Below, one piece after another: positions 7,611 through 18,000 of a stretch of 27,837 nt of DNA. The translations under genes and the position numbers were made by a program. The stretch spans positions 1 through 27,837 of the forward strand of contig JBEKZL010000062.1 of NCBI GenBank assembly GCA_049509915.1. Reading direction: 5' to 3'. The DNA comes from JBEKYD01 sp049509915 (GTDB lineage: Bacteria > Acidobacteriota > Terriglobia > Bryobacterales > Bryobacteraceae). Position 1 is the stretch's first letter. Every line of letters begins with the position of its first letter. Under the pieces are notes generated by a model. That model saw nothing but the letters and a program-made list of their open reading frames with translations, was not told the origin of the DNA and ran no database searches.

Positions 7611-8931
7611 GCGTCTCCGTGAGAGCCAGAGGTACCGTTAACCGCACCAGCAGGCCGCCGCCATCCGCGTTGACGAGTTCCAACCGGCCATGCACCAGTT
7701 CCGCCCGTTCGCGCATGGAAACCAGGCCCATCCCGCGAGTGCGGCTGGCGCTGTCGAAGCCTACCCCGCCATCTTCCACTTCGAGCACGACGCAATCCGG
7801 GGAATAGCGCAAGCGCACCGCCGCGCGGGACGATTTGGAATGGCGCGCCACGTTGTTCAGCGCTTCCTGCAGCACGCGGTACATATGAATAGCCACGGTT
7901 TGATCCGGCACCGGACCGCTGCCCGAGGACGCGTAGTCGATATGGATGCCGGTCTGCTTTTCAAACACGGGCAAGTGCTGCCGGAGTGCCGTTTCCAGTC
8001 CGGCCTCCTCGATCACGGCCGGGTGCAAGGCCTGCGAAAGCGTGCGGACTTTGTCGAGCGTGGATTGGACGATCTCCTGCACCTCCTTGAGGTCCGTGCG
8101 CAGCGGCGTGTCCACCGCCTGAGCACGGCGGCCGGCGCGCTGCAGCATGGCGCCGATGGCGGTCAAAATCTGTCCGAACTCGTCGTGCAGCTCGCGCGAG
8201 ATGTAGCGGAAGGTACTCTCCTGCATGGAGATGAGCTGCTGAGCGAGCTCGCTGCGGCGGTCGGACAACTCCGCCACCTGATCGAACATGCGGCGATTGT
8301 ACTGTACCAGGTACAGTCCGTTGGCCAGCAAAACGACCAGGATGGCCGCCAGGAACAGGTACACGTTGCGCTCGGCGCGCGCGTAGATCTGGCGGGTCTG
8401 GGCGGCGGCTTGTTTTTCGTTGTCGTTGTTTTCGACCAGCAGGCGCGCGACCGCCGTGGTCAAGGCCGCCTGACGGGCTTCGAGCGAGATGCGGATACGC
8501 GTGCGCGCTTCGGCCTCATCGGTCTGGGCGAGGGTGAAGATGCGGTCGAGCGCATCCCAAAACTGGGCCGTGGAGGCGGAAAGGTATTGGCGCGGCCCGT
8601 CCGGGCCGAGGGCGGGCCGGAACTGGGCCTCGCGGGTCACGGCATCTTCCAGGTCGACGCGAAGCCGCTTGAACTGAGACTGCCAGGCCGTGAGCGGGTA
8701 GTCCTCGCCGCCGTCCAACATGTCGCGCATGGCCACGTTGACCAGGTTCAGGTCATTCTGAATCCGCAACAGCAGCATGGAATCGGCGCGATTGCGATCG
8801 ATGGTCTCCGCCTGCAACTGGCGCAACCCGCGCATCTGAACGGCGGTGTACGCCGTATAGACCGCGACCGCCGAGAGCGTTACCGCGAGACCGGCGAGCA
8901 ATCCGATAGTTGGAGATCGACCTGAAGGCAC
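7603..8931 (-). CDS. Membrane sensor histidine kinase, HisKA_3 type
   Basis: 442 residues starting with GTG at 8931, with an AAAGG ribosome site just upstream. The first membrane helix (about 8-32), an extracytoplasmic helical sensor of about 150 residues and the second membrane helix (189-209) give a classical topology. The sensor looks like a four-helix bundle. The phospho-acceptor is H249 in RELHDEFGQ, typical of NarX/DesK-like HisKA_3 kinases. The ATPase domain has the N box (EALNNVARHS, N358-N359) and the G box (EDGGVGFD, about 385-392), then GMGLVSMRERAE. It heads the operon with the response regulator, CRTAC1 and nucleoside hydrolase genes. The ligand is unknown. Confidence 0.94.
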   Translation of the reverse strand: MPSGRSPTIGLLAGLAVTLSAVAVYTAYTAVQMRGLRQLQAETIDRNRADSMLLLRIQNDLNLVNVAMRDMLDGGEDYPLTAWQSQFKRLRVDLEDAVTREAQFRPALGPDGPRQYLSASTAQFWDALDRIFTLAQTDEAEARTRIRISLEARQAALTTAVARLLVENNDNEKQAAAQTRQIYARAERNVYLFLAAILVVLLANGLYLVQYNRRMFDQVAELSDRRSELAQQLISMQESTFRYISRELHDEFGQILTAIGAMLQRAGRRAQAVDTPLRTDLKEVQEIVQSTLDKVRTLSQALHPAVIEEAGLETALRQHLPVFEKQTGIHIDYASSGSGPVPDQTVAIHMYRVLQEALNNVARHSKSSRAAVRLRYSPDCVVLEVEDGGVGFDSASRTRGMGLVSMRERAELVHGRLELVNADGGGLLVRLTVPLALTETHA

Positions 8932-8948
8932 AACCTTTTATATTGTGC

Positions 8949-8954
8949 ATTATA
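8949..8954 (-). promoter_or_regulatory. -10 element upstream of the histidine kinase operon
   Basis: A consensus TATAAT reads on the minus strand 18 nt before the GTG at 8931. No good -35 box is seen at 16-18 nt spacing. A start site at normal distance would leave a leader of only about 10 nt containing AAAGG. The rest of the 8932-9179 divergent spacer shows no gene. Confidence 0.5.
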
Positions 8955-9159
8955 TAGGCGGTCAGCGGTCACCCTTCGGCGGCCAGCTCCGGAATTTGGA
9001 GTGTAACCCTTCCGTCCTAATGGCGAAGTTCAAGCGGGCCCTCCGCCACCCGGCGCCAGCTGCCTTCTGTGCCCTGCGCCGGCTTCGCGCGGCGGAAAAC
9101 ATCCTGGAGCCGCCTGGTCCCTCGACCGCTTGGGGCGCAGTGGCCGCCCGGCCGGTGAT

Positions 9160-9177
9160 AGCAATGATATCATTGCT
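9160..9177. promoter_or_regulatory. Perfect 18-bp palindrome, likely toxin-antitoxin operator
   Basis: AGCAATGATATCATTGCT is a perfect inverted repeat with no spacer. It ends 2 nt before the ATG of the FitA-like antitoxin. Ribbon-helix-helix antitoxins of this class bind palindromes in their own promoter, so autoregulation is the obvious reading. Confidence 0.75.
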
Positions 9178-9179
9178 GT

Positions 9180-9428
9180 ATGGCGAGCATCACGATACGG
9201 CGCCTGGATGACGCGGTCAAGGCGAGGTTGCGCCTCCGTGCGGCCGCGCACGGCAGGTCCATGGAAGAGGAGGCGCGTGAAATCCTGAAGGCCGGGCTGA
9301 GCCCAAGACGTCCGCCACGGCTCAACCTGGCGGAATCGATCCGCCGGTACGTGGAGCCTCTTGGCGGCGTGGAGCTCACGCTTGCAGCGCGTGAAGCAGT
9401 CCGTCGTCCGCCTAAGCTCGACAAGTGA
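9180..9428 (+). CDS. FitA-like ribbon-helix-helix antitoxin
   Basis: 82 residues. The N-terminal 40 residues match the FitA/VapB ribbon-helix-helix pattern. MASITIRRLDD is the DNA-binding strand, then two helices including AAAHGRSMEEEAREILK. The C-terminal half (NLAESIRRYVEPLGGVEL) would wrap the toxin. It overlaps the toxin gene by 4 nt (GTGA) and carries the palindrome at 9160-9177 directly upstream, so it should bind its own promoter. No Shine-Dalgarno sequence precedes the ATG. It is divergent from the histidine kinase operon and is the only plus-strand operon in the window. Confidence 0.9.
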   Translation: MASITIRRLDDAVKARLRLRAAAHGRSMEEEAREILKAGLSPRRPPRLNLAESIRRYVEPLGGVELTLAAREAVRRPPKLDK

Positions 9429-9844
9429 TCGTACTCGACACCAACGTGCTCTCGGAAGCGCTCAAGCCCGCGCCCTCCCCTGTCGTCCTCGATTGGCTTG
9501 CCGCGCAGGAACCGTCGTCCGTGTTCACGACGGCGATCACCCAGGCTGAAATTCTGTACGGCATCGAGACCCTGCCGCCGGGCAAGCGCAGGATGCAGTT
9601 GCTGGCGGCCGTCGAGAAGATGTTCGCCGTGGAGTTTGAGGGCCGTATCCTGCCTTTCGATGAGGATGCCGCCGGCGCGTTCGCGAAAATCGTGGCCGCG
9701 CGCGACGCCGCGGGCCGCCCGATATCGCAATTCGACGCCATGATCGCGGCGATTGCACGCGCCGAGCGGGCGGCTGTGGCCACCCGGGATACCGCCGACT
9801 TCCAGAATTGCGGTATCGATTTCATCAATCCGTGGGACGCGTAA
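9425..9844 (+). CDS. FitB/VapC-like PIN-domain toxin
   Basis: 139 residues starting with GTG inside the antitoxin stop. It is a single PIN domain, a magnesium-dependent RNase fold. The acidic residues expected for metal binding are present: D5 (MIVLDTNVLSE), E42 (ITQAEILYG), D104 (SQFDAMIAA) and D122/D125 (ATRDTADF). The pattern TNVLSE with QAEILYGIE is characteristic of the FitB subgroup. It should be neutralised by the upstream FitA-like protein. RNA target unknown. It converges with the CRTAC1 gene ending at 10060. Confidence 0.92.
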   Translation: MIVLDTNVLSEALKPAPSPVVLDWLAAQEPSSVFTTAITQAEILYGIETLPPGKRRMQLLAAVEKMFAVEFEGRILPFDEDAAGAFAKIVAARDAAGRPISQFDAMIAAIARAERAAVATRDTADFQNCGIDFINPWDA

Positions 9845-9996
9845 ATTACCGCCGGTCGCGTCTTCGCGGGGCCGGCCTGTCCCACCGGGCGGGCGTAAAC
9901 CGGGCTGGCGCCCCACAATCGGTCCGCAGGTTGAACAACCTTCCCCACGGAAACAGGATCTCTGCAATCAGTCAGCGGGATTTCCTGGTGAACGCG

Positions 9997-10020
9997 GGCG
10001 TCGAGATGAGTCTCGACGCC
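9997..10020. terminator. Perfect 10-bp hairpin between convergent genes
   Basis: GGCGTCGAGA and TCTCGACGCC enclose a 4-nt TGAG loop. It lies between the toxin stop (9844) and the CRTAC1 stop (10060), 40 nt past the latter. Neither strand has a T-run after the stem, so it is not a textbook intrinsic terminator. It may serve as a bidirectional 3'-end or Rho-assisted stop. The rest of 9845-10059 shows no gene. Confidence 0.4.
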
Positions 10021-10059
10021 GCACGCAGGAGTGTGCGCGCCACGAAGACGCAGGGGCAT

Positions 10060-11697
<1,638 letters not shown>

Positions 11698-11701
11698 TGT
11701 T

Positions 11702-11708
11702 ATCCTCC
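11702..11708 (-). promoter_or_regulatory. Strong ribosome binding site inside the cytochrome gene
   Basis: Read on the minus strand, GGAGGAT lies 5 nt before ATG 11697. It fixes the CRTAC1 start inside the coding region of the upstream penta-heme gene, and so shows that the 83-nt gene overlap is real rather than a start-site artefact. Confidence 0.8.
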
Positions 11709-14265
11709 GGACTCAGCAGGCGCGCTTTGGCCGTCAGCGCCTCCGAGGATTCGTCCGCTTTGAAACGGCGGAACAGCTTTTCTTCGCGCTCGGCTTTTTC
11801 GGTTTGCCCCAGGCCGCGGTAGCAAAGCATCAAACTGTAGTGAGCCTGCAAATCTTCCGGGTCGACGTCCAGGGTCTTCCGCAACTCGGCCACGGCTTCC
11901 CCGTAGCGCCGTTCCAGAAACAGGACGCGTCCCAGTTGATTTGAGGTGACGCGGTCGCGCGGGTATTCCCGCGCGGTCTGTTCCAGGCTGCGAATGGCGC
12001 CATCGTAATCGCCGGCTGTTTTCTGCGCCATGGCAAGAAAGAAATATCCACGCGCCAGGCCGGGACTCAGCGCCAGCGCCTTCTCCACGAACGGACGCGC
12101 CGCGTCGGTCTCGCCTTCCTGCACCAGCGCGCGCGCGATGTTCAGCCATCCATCGGCATAGGCGGGCTCGGCTTCCGTCACGCGGTGAAAGGCGTATTCG
12201 GCGCCCTTCAGGTCTCCCTGCAGCAGCAGGCCGATGCCCCAATCGTTCCAGCGCTCGCGATCCTGTTTGCGAATCACCGGCTGCCAGCGCGGCTCGCCGA
12301 GTTCGACTTGGGCGGTGGCCCGCGCCAGGGTGACGATGGGCAGAACCGGAACCGGCGCCCCATCGAAGCGATATTCGCGGCTGTCGTGATCGAGACCGGC
12401 CGAGCCGGCGCCGGCTATACCGGCGTATGAGAATTTGGTGTCGTAATCGGTGAACTTACGGTAGTTCAGCTTTGCCTCCAAAGTTAACGGGCCCACCGCA
12501 TCTTTCGGAATAGTCATGCGAAAATGCACGGTGTCGGCCGCACCCGGCGGGATCAGCCGCACGTATAGCACGCTGCGCGTCTGCCAGGCGTTGCGCTTGT
12601 CGATGCGGTTACCCTCGCCATCGAGCTGATAGGAACGATAGAAGTGCGCGCCCTTATCCACCTGTCCGCGGCCGTTGTCTTCCACCCTGCCGCTCCACGC
12701 CAGAATGCGCCCGCGCGCATCGCGCGCCTGAAACTCCAGCCACACATCGAAGGCGTCCACCGTGCCGCCCGGAAAGAAATGGCCGATCTTGCGGGTGCGG
12801 ACCACCGCGTCCACGCGCACGTCGGTGCCAGGCTGGAAACGCACGCCCTCACCGATTGGCGCGGCAAGCTTTCCCACCTGGCGCAACATGACGGGACCGG
12901 ATTGTTCCGCCTCTTCGCCCACCGCAAAGGTGGACGAGAGGGTAGGCGCTTCGGCGGCGCGGCGGCGCATCTCCACCTGTCCCTTGGTTTCTTCCACCGG
13001 ACTGGCCGCGAACAGATCCACGGTAATGAACCCGGACTGCAAGAACCGCTCGGTGGTACGCAGTTGCTCGTCATCGTGGTTCACGAAGGGAAGCGCGGTG
13101 TTGGCAGCCGGGAAGCGGTGTGAATGCACCATGCCGTCGCGGTTGCCCGGGTCGCGCGACGGCACCAGCGGCATGTGGCAATCGCTGCACGTGGAGGGCT
13201 TGGCCGGGTAATAAAACGATCGCGCTCCCTGTCCCGAAACGCCGCTCGCCTGCCAGTTGTCGTATTCGTTGAAGCCGCGCAGCCAGCGGTAGTGGTTGAC
13301 CGGCTGATCCAGGTGTACCTTGTGGCAGGAGGCGCAATATTCGGGCGAATCGAGGCGCATGAAAGGCTGCAGGAAGGTGCGCCGGTGCGGCTCCGGATTC
13401 AGGTAGGTAATAAACGCGTCGAGCTTGCGCAGATAGGGATTGTGGCTGGACGCGATCCGATGCAGCGGCGGATACAGAACGGTGAAATCGCCGTTGCCCA
13501 TGCTCCCCGCCACGTGAACGATGGAATGGCACGACATGCAGCCCAGCCCGTTCTGCGCCTCGGGCGTATCCACCTGGTCCTTCATGGGACGGTCGAAGCG
13601 GCCGTTGAAGAAGACGGCGTGGTCGTGGCAGCCGGCGCACCACTTGCTGCCCTGGGTGCCGCTAAGCTCCTGCATGTGCAGAATGGTGGCGCGGTAGAAC
13701 TTGTTATTGAACGATGCGAAATGGTGCGCCGAGGAATTCCATTGCCGGTAGATGTCTTTGTGACAGTCGCCGCACAGTTTGGAATCCATGAAGAAATCGG
13801 AGGGGATGGTGGCGCCGGTATTAGTGTTCGAAGACGACGGCCAGAAGGGCGAGCGCGGGCCGGCGCCTTCTTCGTTCATGGAGATAGGGACGACCCGCGG
13901 GTTGCGGATGCGCTCGGGTGCCGGGCCGAATCGCAGTCCCAGCGCCACCAGCGTCAGCCCGGCCAGCGGCGCCGTCCAGCGCGGCATCAGCAGCGCGAGG
14001 CCGATTACCGCCAGCGCAATGTGCGCCAACAGGATGCCTCGATGGTCCGTAGTGGCCCCGGCGAAGATGAGAGTTACGCCCAGCACTCCAGCGATCGCCA
14101 GCGGCACAACCCGCGCGTTGCGCCGGTGCGTGTAACCGAGCCAGGCCACGGAAGCCGCGCCCAGAACCAGGTGCAACAGCACGTTCGCAATGTAGAAGAC
14201 CGTAGCCGCGGGCGCGGCCGCCACATATGCGGCGTTGAGCGACGTCAACACCAGCAGCCAGAACA

Positions 14266-17205
14266 TCAGTTCGTACCTTGTAGGGGGCGGACGAGCCGCA
14301 GCGCCGGGCGCGTGTTGTATTCCTGGCGATACCGGCGATGTTCGGCGTCGTCGGGGAAGTGCTCGCCGGCGGAGTACGGATAGCGGCTCATGGCGTGGAA
14401 CGGCAAGGGCTCGACGCTACTGGAAAACGCCGTGTTCGGATCGCGATCCTTGGCCCAGCCGTCCACCTTCAAGATGAAATCGCGGGCCCATCCGGCGCGC
14501 GGCGGAGGCAGGGCCGAAAAGCGAAGGCGGATCTCGTCGCCCGAGCCCAGGATTACCAGCCGGTCGTCCACTTTGCCGAGCAGTTCACCGACCTCGCCAT
14601 AGCGCGTGTACAGCCCCGCCGTCGGATTCCAGAAAGAATTCGATGAAACGCTGTCGTAGAAAAATGTATCGGGCTGTTTGCGCTCGGGATGAATCTTGGT
14701 TCCTGAAAACCCACGGAAATGAAGGTTGGCGGAAACGAGCGCCACTTCGCGCGGTTCGACCCGCGCCTCCGACGGCCCCTCGCTGAGGAAGATTTCGTCC
14801 CAATACACGCAGAGGTTGGTGACAATCCGCACTTTGCGGCTGGCGGAGATAAAACGCAATTCGACGGCGATGGTTTTGGGCTTGCCGGACGGCATGCCCA
14901 TGTCAGGGTTGACGGTTCTCCAAAGCCCGGCGGCATCCTGCATTTCGAGGTACGGCATGATGAGACCGCCTTTGAACTCCTGCGCGGCGGCGCGGAACGT
15001 GCTGCCGTCGGCCCAATCCACCCAGCCGTTCAGCAGCAGCACGGCGCGGCCGCCGGGAGCGGCTTTGCCGAAATCGAGCTCCAGCGTGTGCGGCGCAGCC
15101 ACGCCCAATTCCGAACGCGGGAACTGGTCGGGGTACTTTTGGTCGCGGGCCAGCAGGCTCGCCAGCACGTCGCGGCCGGGAGCGCCAGGCGATTCGTAAC
15201 TGCGCGCCGATACCGGATAGATGCGCTGGCCGACGCCGAACAGGCGGAACTCGGGGTACGGCGGTCCTTTGAATTTTTCGTTGGTGAAAATCTCCGTGGC
15301 GGCGGGATGGTCCACGGCCAGAAGCTGAATCTGGTCCAGGTACGAAACCTCGCTCAGCTCTTCGGTAACGCGAATATCGTAATGGCCGTCCACGGGCGCC
15401 AGCGCCGCACCGGGAATCGAAACATACTCGACGTGGTCCACCGGAAAGTAGGTGCCCTCGCCATCGCTCGCGCCCAGCGGCGCCACGCCCAGCACGTCGG
15501 TAATAAACTGAATGGCGCGGCCGTTCCAGGTCCAGATCATGGGGCACGATCCGGAGAGCCGCTGTTCCTCCTGGTACGTGTAGCCGCGGGCGGCCGCCTG
15601 CATGGTTTCGTTCTGAATCAGCCCGTTGGGCCAGGTGATGCGCACCACGTCCACCGAAGCCGCCGCGCCGGTGTCGAACAGCAGCGGCACGCCGGTATAA
15701 GCGGCTTTGCGGTAGACCGTGCCGGCCTTGATTTCCACTTCCGCGCCCTGCGCCAGCTTGAGACTTTTGATGCCTTGGAGCCGCACGCGGATCCAATGCG
15801 GCGAAGCGGGGCTGCGATTGATAGCGAGGTGAATTTTGCCGTCGGGTGCAATGCTGGCGCGATCGATGCGGCCATCGTTATCGAAATCCGCTTCCACTTC
15901 GGTTTCGCCGGGCGGTGTGCCCTGGAACGGCTCGACAGCGTAATGGCCGGCCAGGTGGTCGCGATAGAGGACCGGCGCGCGGTCGCGATAGAACACGGCC
16001 AGATCGAAAGCCTTACTGTCCGGATCCACGCGCAGCTTTTCGGCCGCGATGGGCAAGCCCGGAACAAAGGGGAAATCGGCGGTGCGATCGGCGAAGCCGG
16101 CGGTACCTTCGTTGCGCATCAGGGCCGGCGAGGCTCCCAGCAGAATCAGGTCGAGATCGTAATCGTGATCGTAGTCGATCCACACGGCGCGCTCGAATCG
16201 CCGCTGCGGCAAATTGGCTTCGACGCGGCTGAAATGCCCTTTGGAATTGGCCATCAGCACCGGCCCCGACTCGGTGAGGACGCACAGGTCCATGAAGCCA
16301 TCGTTATTAAAGTCCCCCGCCGCCACCGAGACGACGCCGGTCAGGCTTTCGAGTCCCGAATCGGGCAGCGGTACGCTGCCCTGCCGGTAGAGCACCAGCC
16401 CGCGCGCGGACCACGCCAGCAGATCGGTGTGGCCATCGCCGGCGGAATCGATTGCCAGCAAGCCCGTCGCCGTGCCTTCGAGCACGCGATCTTCATAGAC
16501 CGGCCGAGCTGCGGCTGCCTTCGCCTCCGCCGCGGGCGGATCGTAGATCTCGGCATAGACGCACCAATCCACGTCCTCGGGAATCACGGCGCCTTCAGCC
16601 TGCTTCTTGAGGTGCTGGAACTGCGCCAGTGCGCGGGCCGCATCTTCGGCGTGCCCTGTCTGGCGGTAGAGATTGTAGAGCTGGAATTGCGCCGCGGCCA
16701 GTTGCGGATCGAGCTTCGCCGCCAGCTCGAACTGCGCCCGCGCAGTGTCGGTATGGCCTTCGAGCTTATACAGCGTTCCAAGCTGATAGTGCGCGATAGC
16801 CTCATCGGGCACAAGCTGCACCATGCGTTCGAACTGCGCCACCGCCCGGTCCGCGTCGCCGGCCTTCTTATAATAGATTCCCAGGTTGAACCAGGAATAC
16901 GGAAGGCTGGGGTCGAGCCGCTGCACGTCCTTGAGCTGGGCCTCGCCTTCCGGACCCCTGCCGGCGCGTAGCAGCGCCAACCCGTAATTCAATTTCTCGC
17001 GAACCGAATTTGGCGCCAGGTCGAGAGCCTTTTTGAACTCCACCACCGCTTCGGTTTGCGTGGTTGGATTCTCGTAAAAGGCCTTGCCCAGGTTGCGGTG
17101 CTGCGCCAAAGCCGTGGAAACCGGGGGAGAATCCGCCGCCCAGAGCAGCAGCGCGCCCACCACGGACACACCGGCCAGGCAGGCGCGAGTAGTGACCCTC
17201 TTCAT
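14266..17205 (-). CDS. TPR / FG-GAP / UnbV-like exported protein
   Basis: 979 residues. The open frame reaches 17247, but ATG 17205 gives a proper signal peptide (MKRVTTRACLAGVSVVGALLLWA). Order of parts: TPR repeats at about 40-205 (SWFNLGIYYKKAGDADRAVAQF, IAHYQLGTLYKLEGHTDTA); FG-GAP/VCBS-like blades at about 245-460, with partly degraded loops (DSAGDGHTD, DFNNDGFMD, DYDHDYDLD, DFDNDGRID); a UnbV-like stretch at about 470-550 in which the usual GxKSNRDxxGA reads GIKSLKLAQGA; then about 420 residues of unassigned β-rich sequence starting at SGSCPMIWTWNG. It is first in an operon with the penta-heme and CRTAC1 genes and shares one base with the next start. Likely a large envelope scaffold; activity unknown. 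Confidence 0.88.
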   Translation of the reverse strand: MKRVTTRACLAGVSVVGALLLWAADSPPVSTALAQHRNLGKAFYENPTTQTEAVVEFKKALDLAPNSVREKLNYGLALLRAGRGPEGEAQLKDVQRLDPSLPYSWFNLGIYYKKAGDADRAVAQFERMVQLVPDEAIAHYQLGTLYKLEGHTDTARAQFELAAKLDPQLAAAQFQLYNLYRQTGHAEDAARALAQFQHLKKQAEGAVIPEDVDWCVYAEIYDPPAAEAKAAAARPVYEDRVLEGTATGLLAIDSAGDGHTDLLAWSARGLVLYRQGSVPLPDSGLESLTGVVSVAAGDFNNDGFMDLCVLTESGPVLMANSKGHFSRVEANLPQRRFERAVWIDYDHDYDLDLILLGASPALMRNEGTAGFADRTADFPFVPGLPIAAEKLRVDPDSKAFDLAVFYRDRAPVLYRDHLAGHYAVEPFQGTPPGETEVEADFDNDGRIDRASIAPDGKIHLAINRSPASPHWIRVRLQGIKSLKLAQGAEVEIKAGTVYRKAAYTGVPLLFDTGAAASVDVVRITWPNGLIQNETMQAAARGYTYQEEQRLSGSCPMIWTWNGRAIQFITDVLGVAPLGASDGEGTYFPVDHVEYVSIPGAALAPVDGHYDIRVTEELSEVSYLDQIQLLAVDHPAATEIFTNEKFKGPPYPEFRLFGVGQRIYPVSARSYESPGAPGRDVLASLLARDQKYPDQFPRSELGVAAPHTLELDFGKAAPGGRAVLLLNGWVDWADGSTFRAAAQEFKGGLIMPYLEMQDAAGLWRTVNPDMGMPSGKPKTIAVELRFISASRKVRIVTNLCVYWDEIFLSEGPSEARVEPREVALVSANLHFRGFSGTKIHPERKQPDTFFYDSVSSNSFWNPTAGLYTRYGEVGELLGKVDDRLVILGSGDEIRLRFSALPPPRAGWARDFILKVDGWAKDRDPNTAFSSSVEPLPFHAMSRYPYSAGEHFPDDAEHRRYRQEYNTRPALRLVRPLQGTN

Positions 17206-17243
17206 TGGACTACCGGGATTGTAGTGAGTAGCGGAGAACCGGC

Positions 17244-17263
17244 GCAATAGTATGGATATACTA
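17244..17263 (-). promoter_or_regulatory. Shared upstream site, copy 1
   Basis: GCAATAGTATGGATATACTA (plus-strand reading) lies 38 nt upstream of the TPR/FG-GAP start. It matches 26591-26610 at 17 of 20 positions. It contains the inverted repeat ATAGTAT/ATACTAT (17247-17253, 17258-17264) with a 4-nt spacer. Read toward the gene it has AT-rich -10-like hexamers (TAGTAT, CATACT). It is either a promoter core or a regulator binding site. Confidence 0.55.
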
Positions 17264-17284
17264 TGCAGGGGTGGAGGGAGTCAT

Positions 17285-17725
17285 CTACGGGGTCAGGACC
17301 GCAAGTTCGGGGAAAACCTGAAAATCATCAGCGTTGAAGGTGTAAATTCGCTGAATCCCATTCGCCTGCATGGTCGCCACTATTTGCAAATCGAATACGT
17401 CTCCTCCGGTGACCGGGTGGCGCTGCAATAGCTGCATCCATCCTGCGACGGCGCGGGTCGGGGTTGGCAAGACATACAGACCAGGAAGGGCGAGCATGGC
17501 GGAAATCGTGCTCAATGCTTGTGCTGGTGAGGAAACCACCGCAACCCGGCGCGGGTTGGTGATGAGCGAATAAAACTCGCAGAGTATCTGCGAAGTGACG
17601 TAGAGCGTTATCGAGCGGTCGCCGGCTGCTTCAAGCAAAGCGCGTGAGGCGGCGTGCTGCGGGGCGTCCGCGTTGACGGCGTAAACCAGAATGTTCGCAT
17701 CCAGTATCCCCGGCTCAACGGACAT
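17285..17725 (-). CDS. VapC-like PIN-domain toxin
   Basis: 146 residues, one PIN domain with D9 (ILDANILVYA), E50 (ILCEFYSLI), D109/D112 (GGDVFDLQIVATM) and D133/D134 (FNADDF). These are the acidic residues expected of a magnesium-dependent ribonuclease. TSQILCEFYSLITNPRR is typical of VapC toxins. The first codons overlap the antitoxin gene by 11 nt. It lies just upstream of the TPR/FG-GAP operon on the same strand. Target RNA unknown. Confidence 0.91.
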   Translation of the reverse strand: MSVEPGILDANILVYAVNADAPQHAASRALLEAAGDRSITLYVTSQILCEFYSLITNPRRVAVVSSPAQALSTISAMLALPGLYVLPTPTRAVAGWMQLLQRHPVTGGDVFDLQIVATMQANGIQRIYTFNADDFQVFPELAVLTP

Positions 17726-17927
17726 CGTCGTAGATGTCCCGGCGGTGAAGAGCGCCCATCGGCCCGAGATGCAAGATTGGCAGCTTGGGGGACACGCCGT
17801 TGCCGACGCCGACCGCGGCTTGGCGTTCGGTCATGAGCCGATCGAGCAAGGCGTCCACGGAAACGCCTTGCCTCCGCGCCTCATCGGCGAGCCGAACTTC
17901 GATATCACGCGAGATTTCGAGACTCAT
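17715..17927 (-). CDS. VapB-like ribbon-helix-helix antitoxin
   Basis: 70 residues. The N-terminus MSLEISRDIEVRLADEARR followed by VSVDALLDRLM fits a ribbon-helix-helix or CopG-like DNA-binding fold. The C-terminal tail LPILHLGPMGALHRRDIYDD is a pattern seen in small antitoxins paired with PIN toxins (from memory of the family). It overlaps the toxin by 11 nt. AGGA lies 9 nt before the ATG. Unlike the plus-strand pair, no strong palindrome is seen next to the start. Confidence 0.85.
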   Translation of the reverse strand: MSLEISRDIEVRLADEARRQGVSVDALLDRLMTERQAAVGVGNGVSPKLPILHLGPMGALHRRDIYDDVR

Positions 17928-18000
17928 GGAGTTGGTTCCTACTTCAGGTTACCGTATCGCCTGGTCTTGCGTTCGGCTCCGCGCGTGACGTTCCCGGCCC

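Noticed and set aside
9845..10059. Possible gene in the convergent spacer (a minus-strand frame reaches 10059)
   Set aside because: The frame is antisense to the PIN toxin and has no protein-like features.
14719..16971. 750-codon open frame on the plus strand
   Set aside because: It is antisense to the TPR/FG-GAP gene, lacks recognisable domains and has biased Ala/Arg/Gly/Val composition. GC-rich codon use on the real strand explains it.
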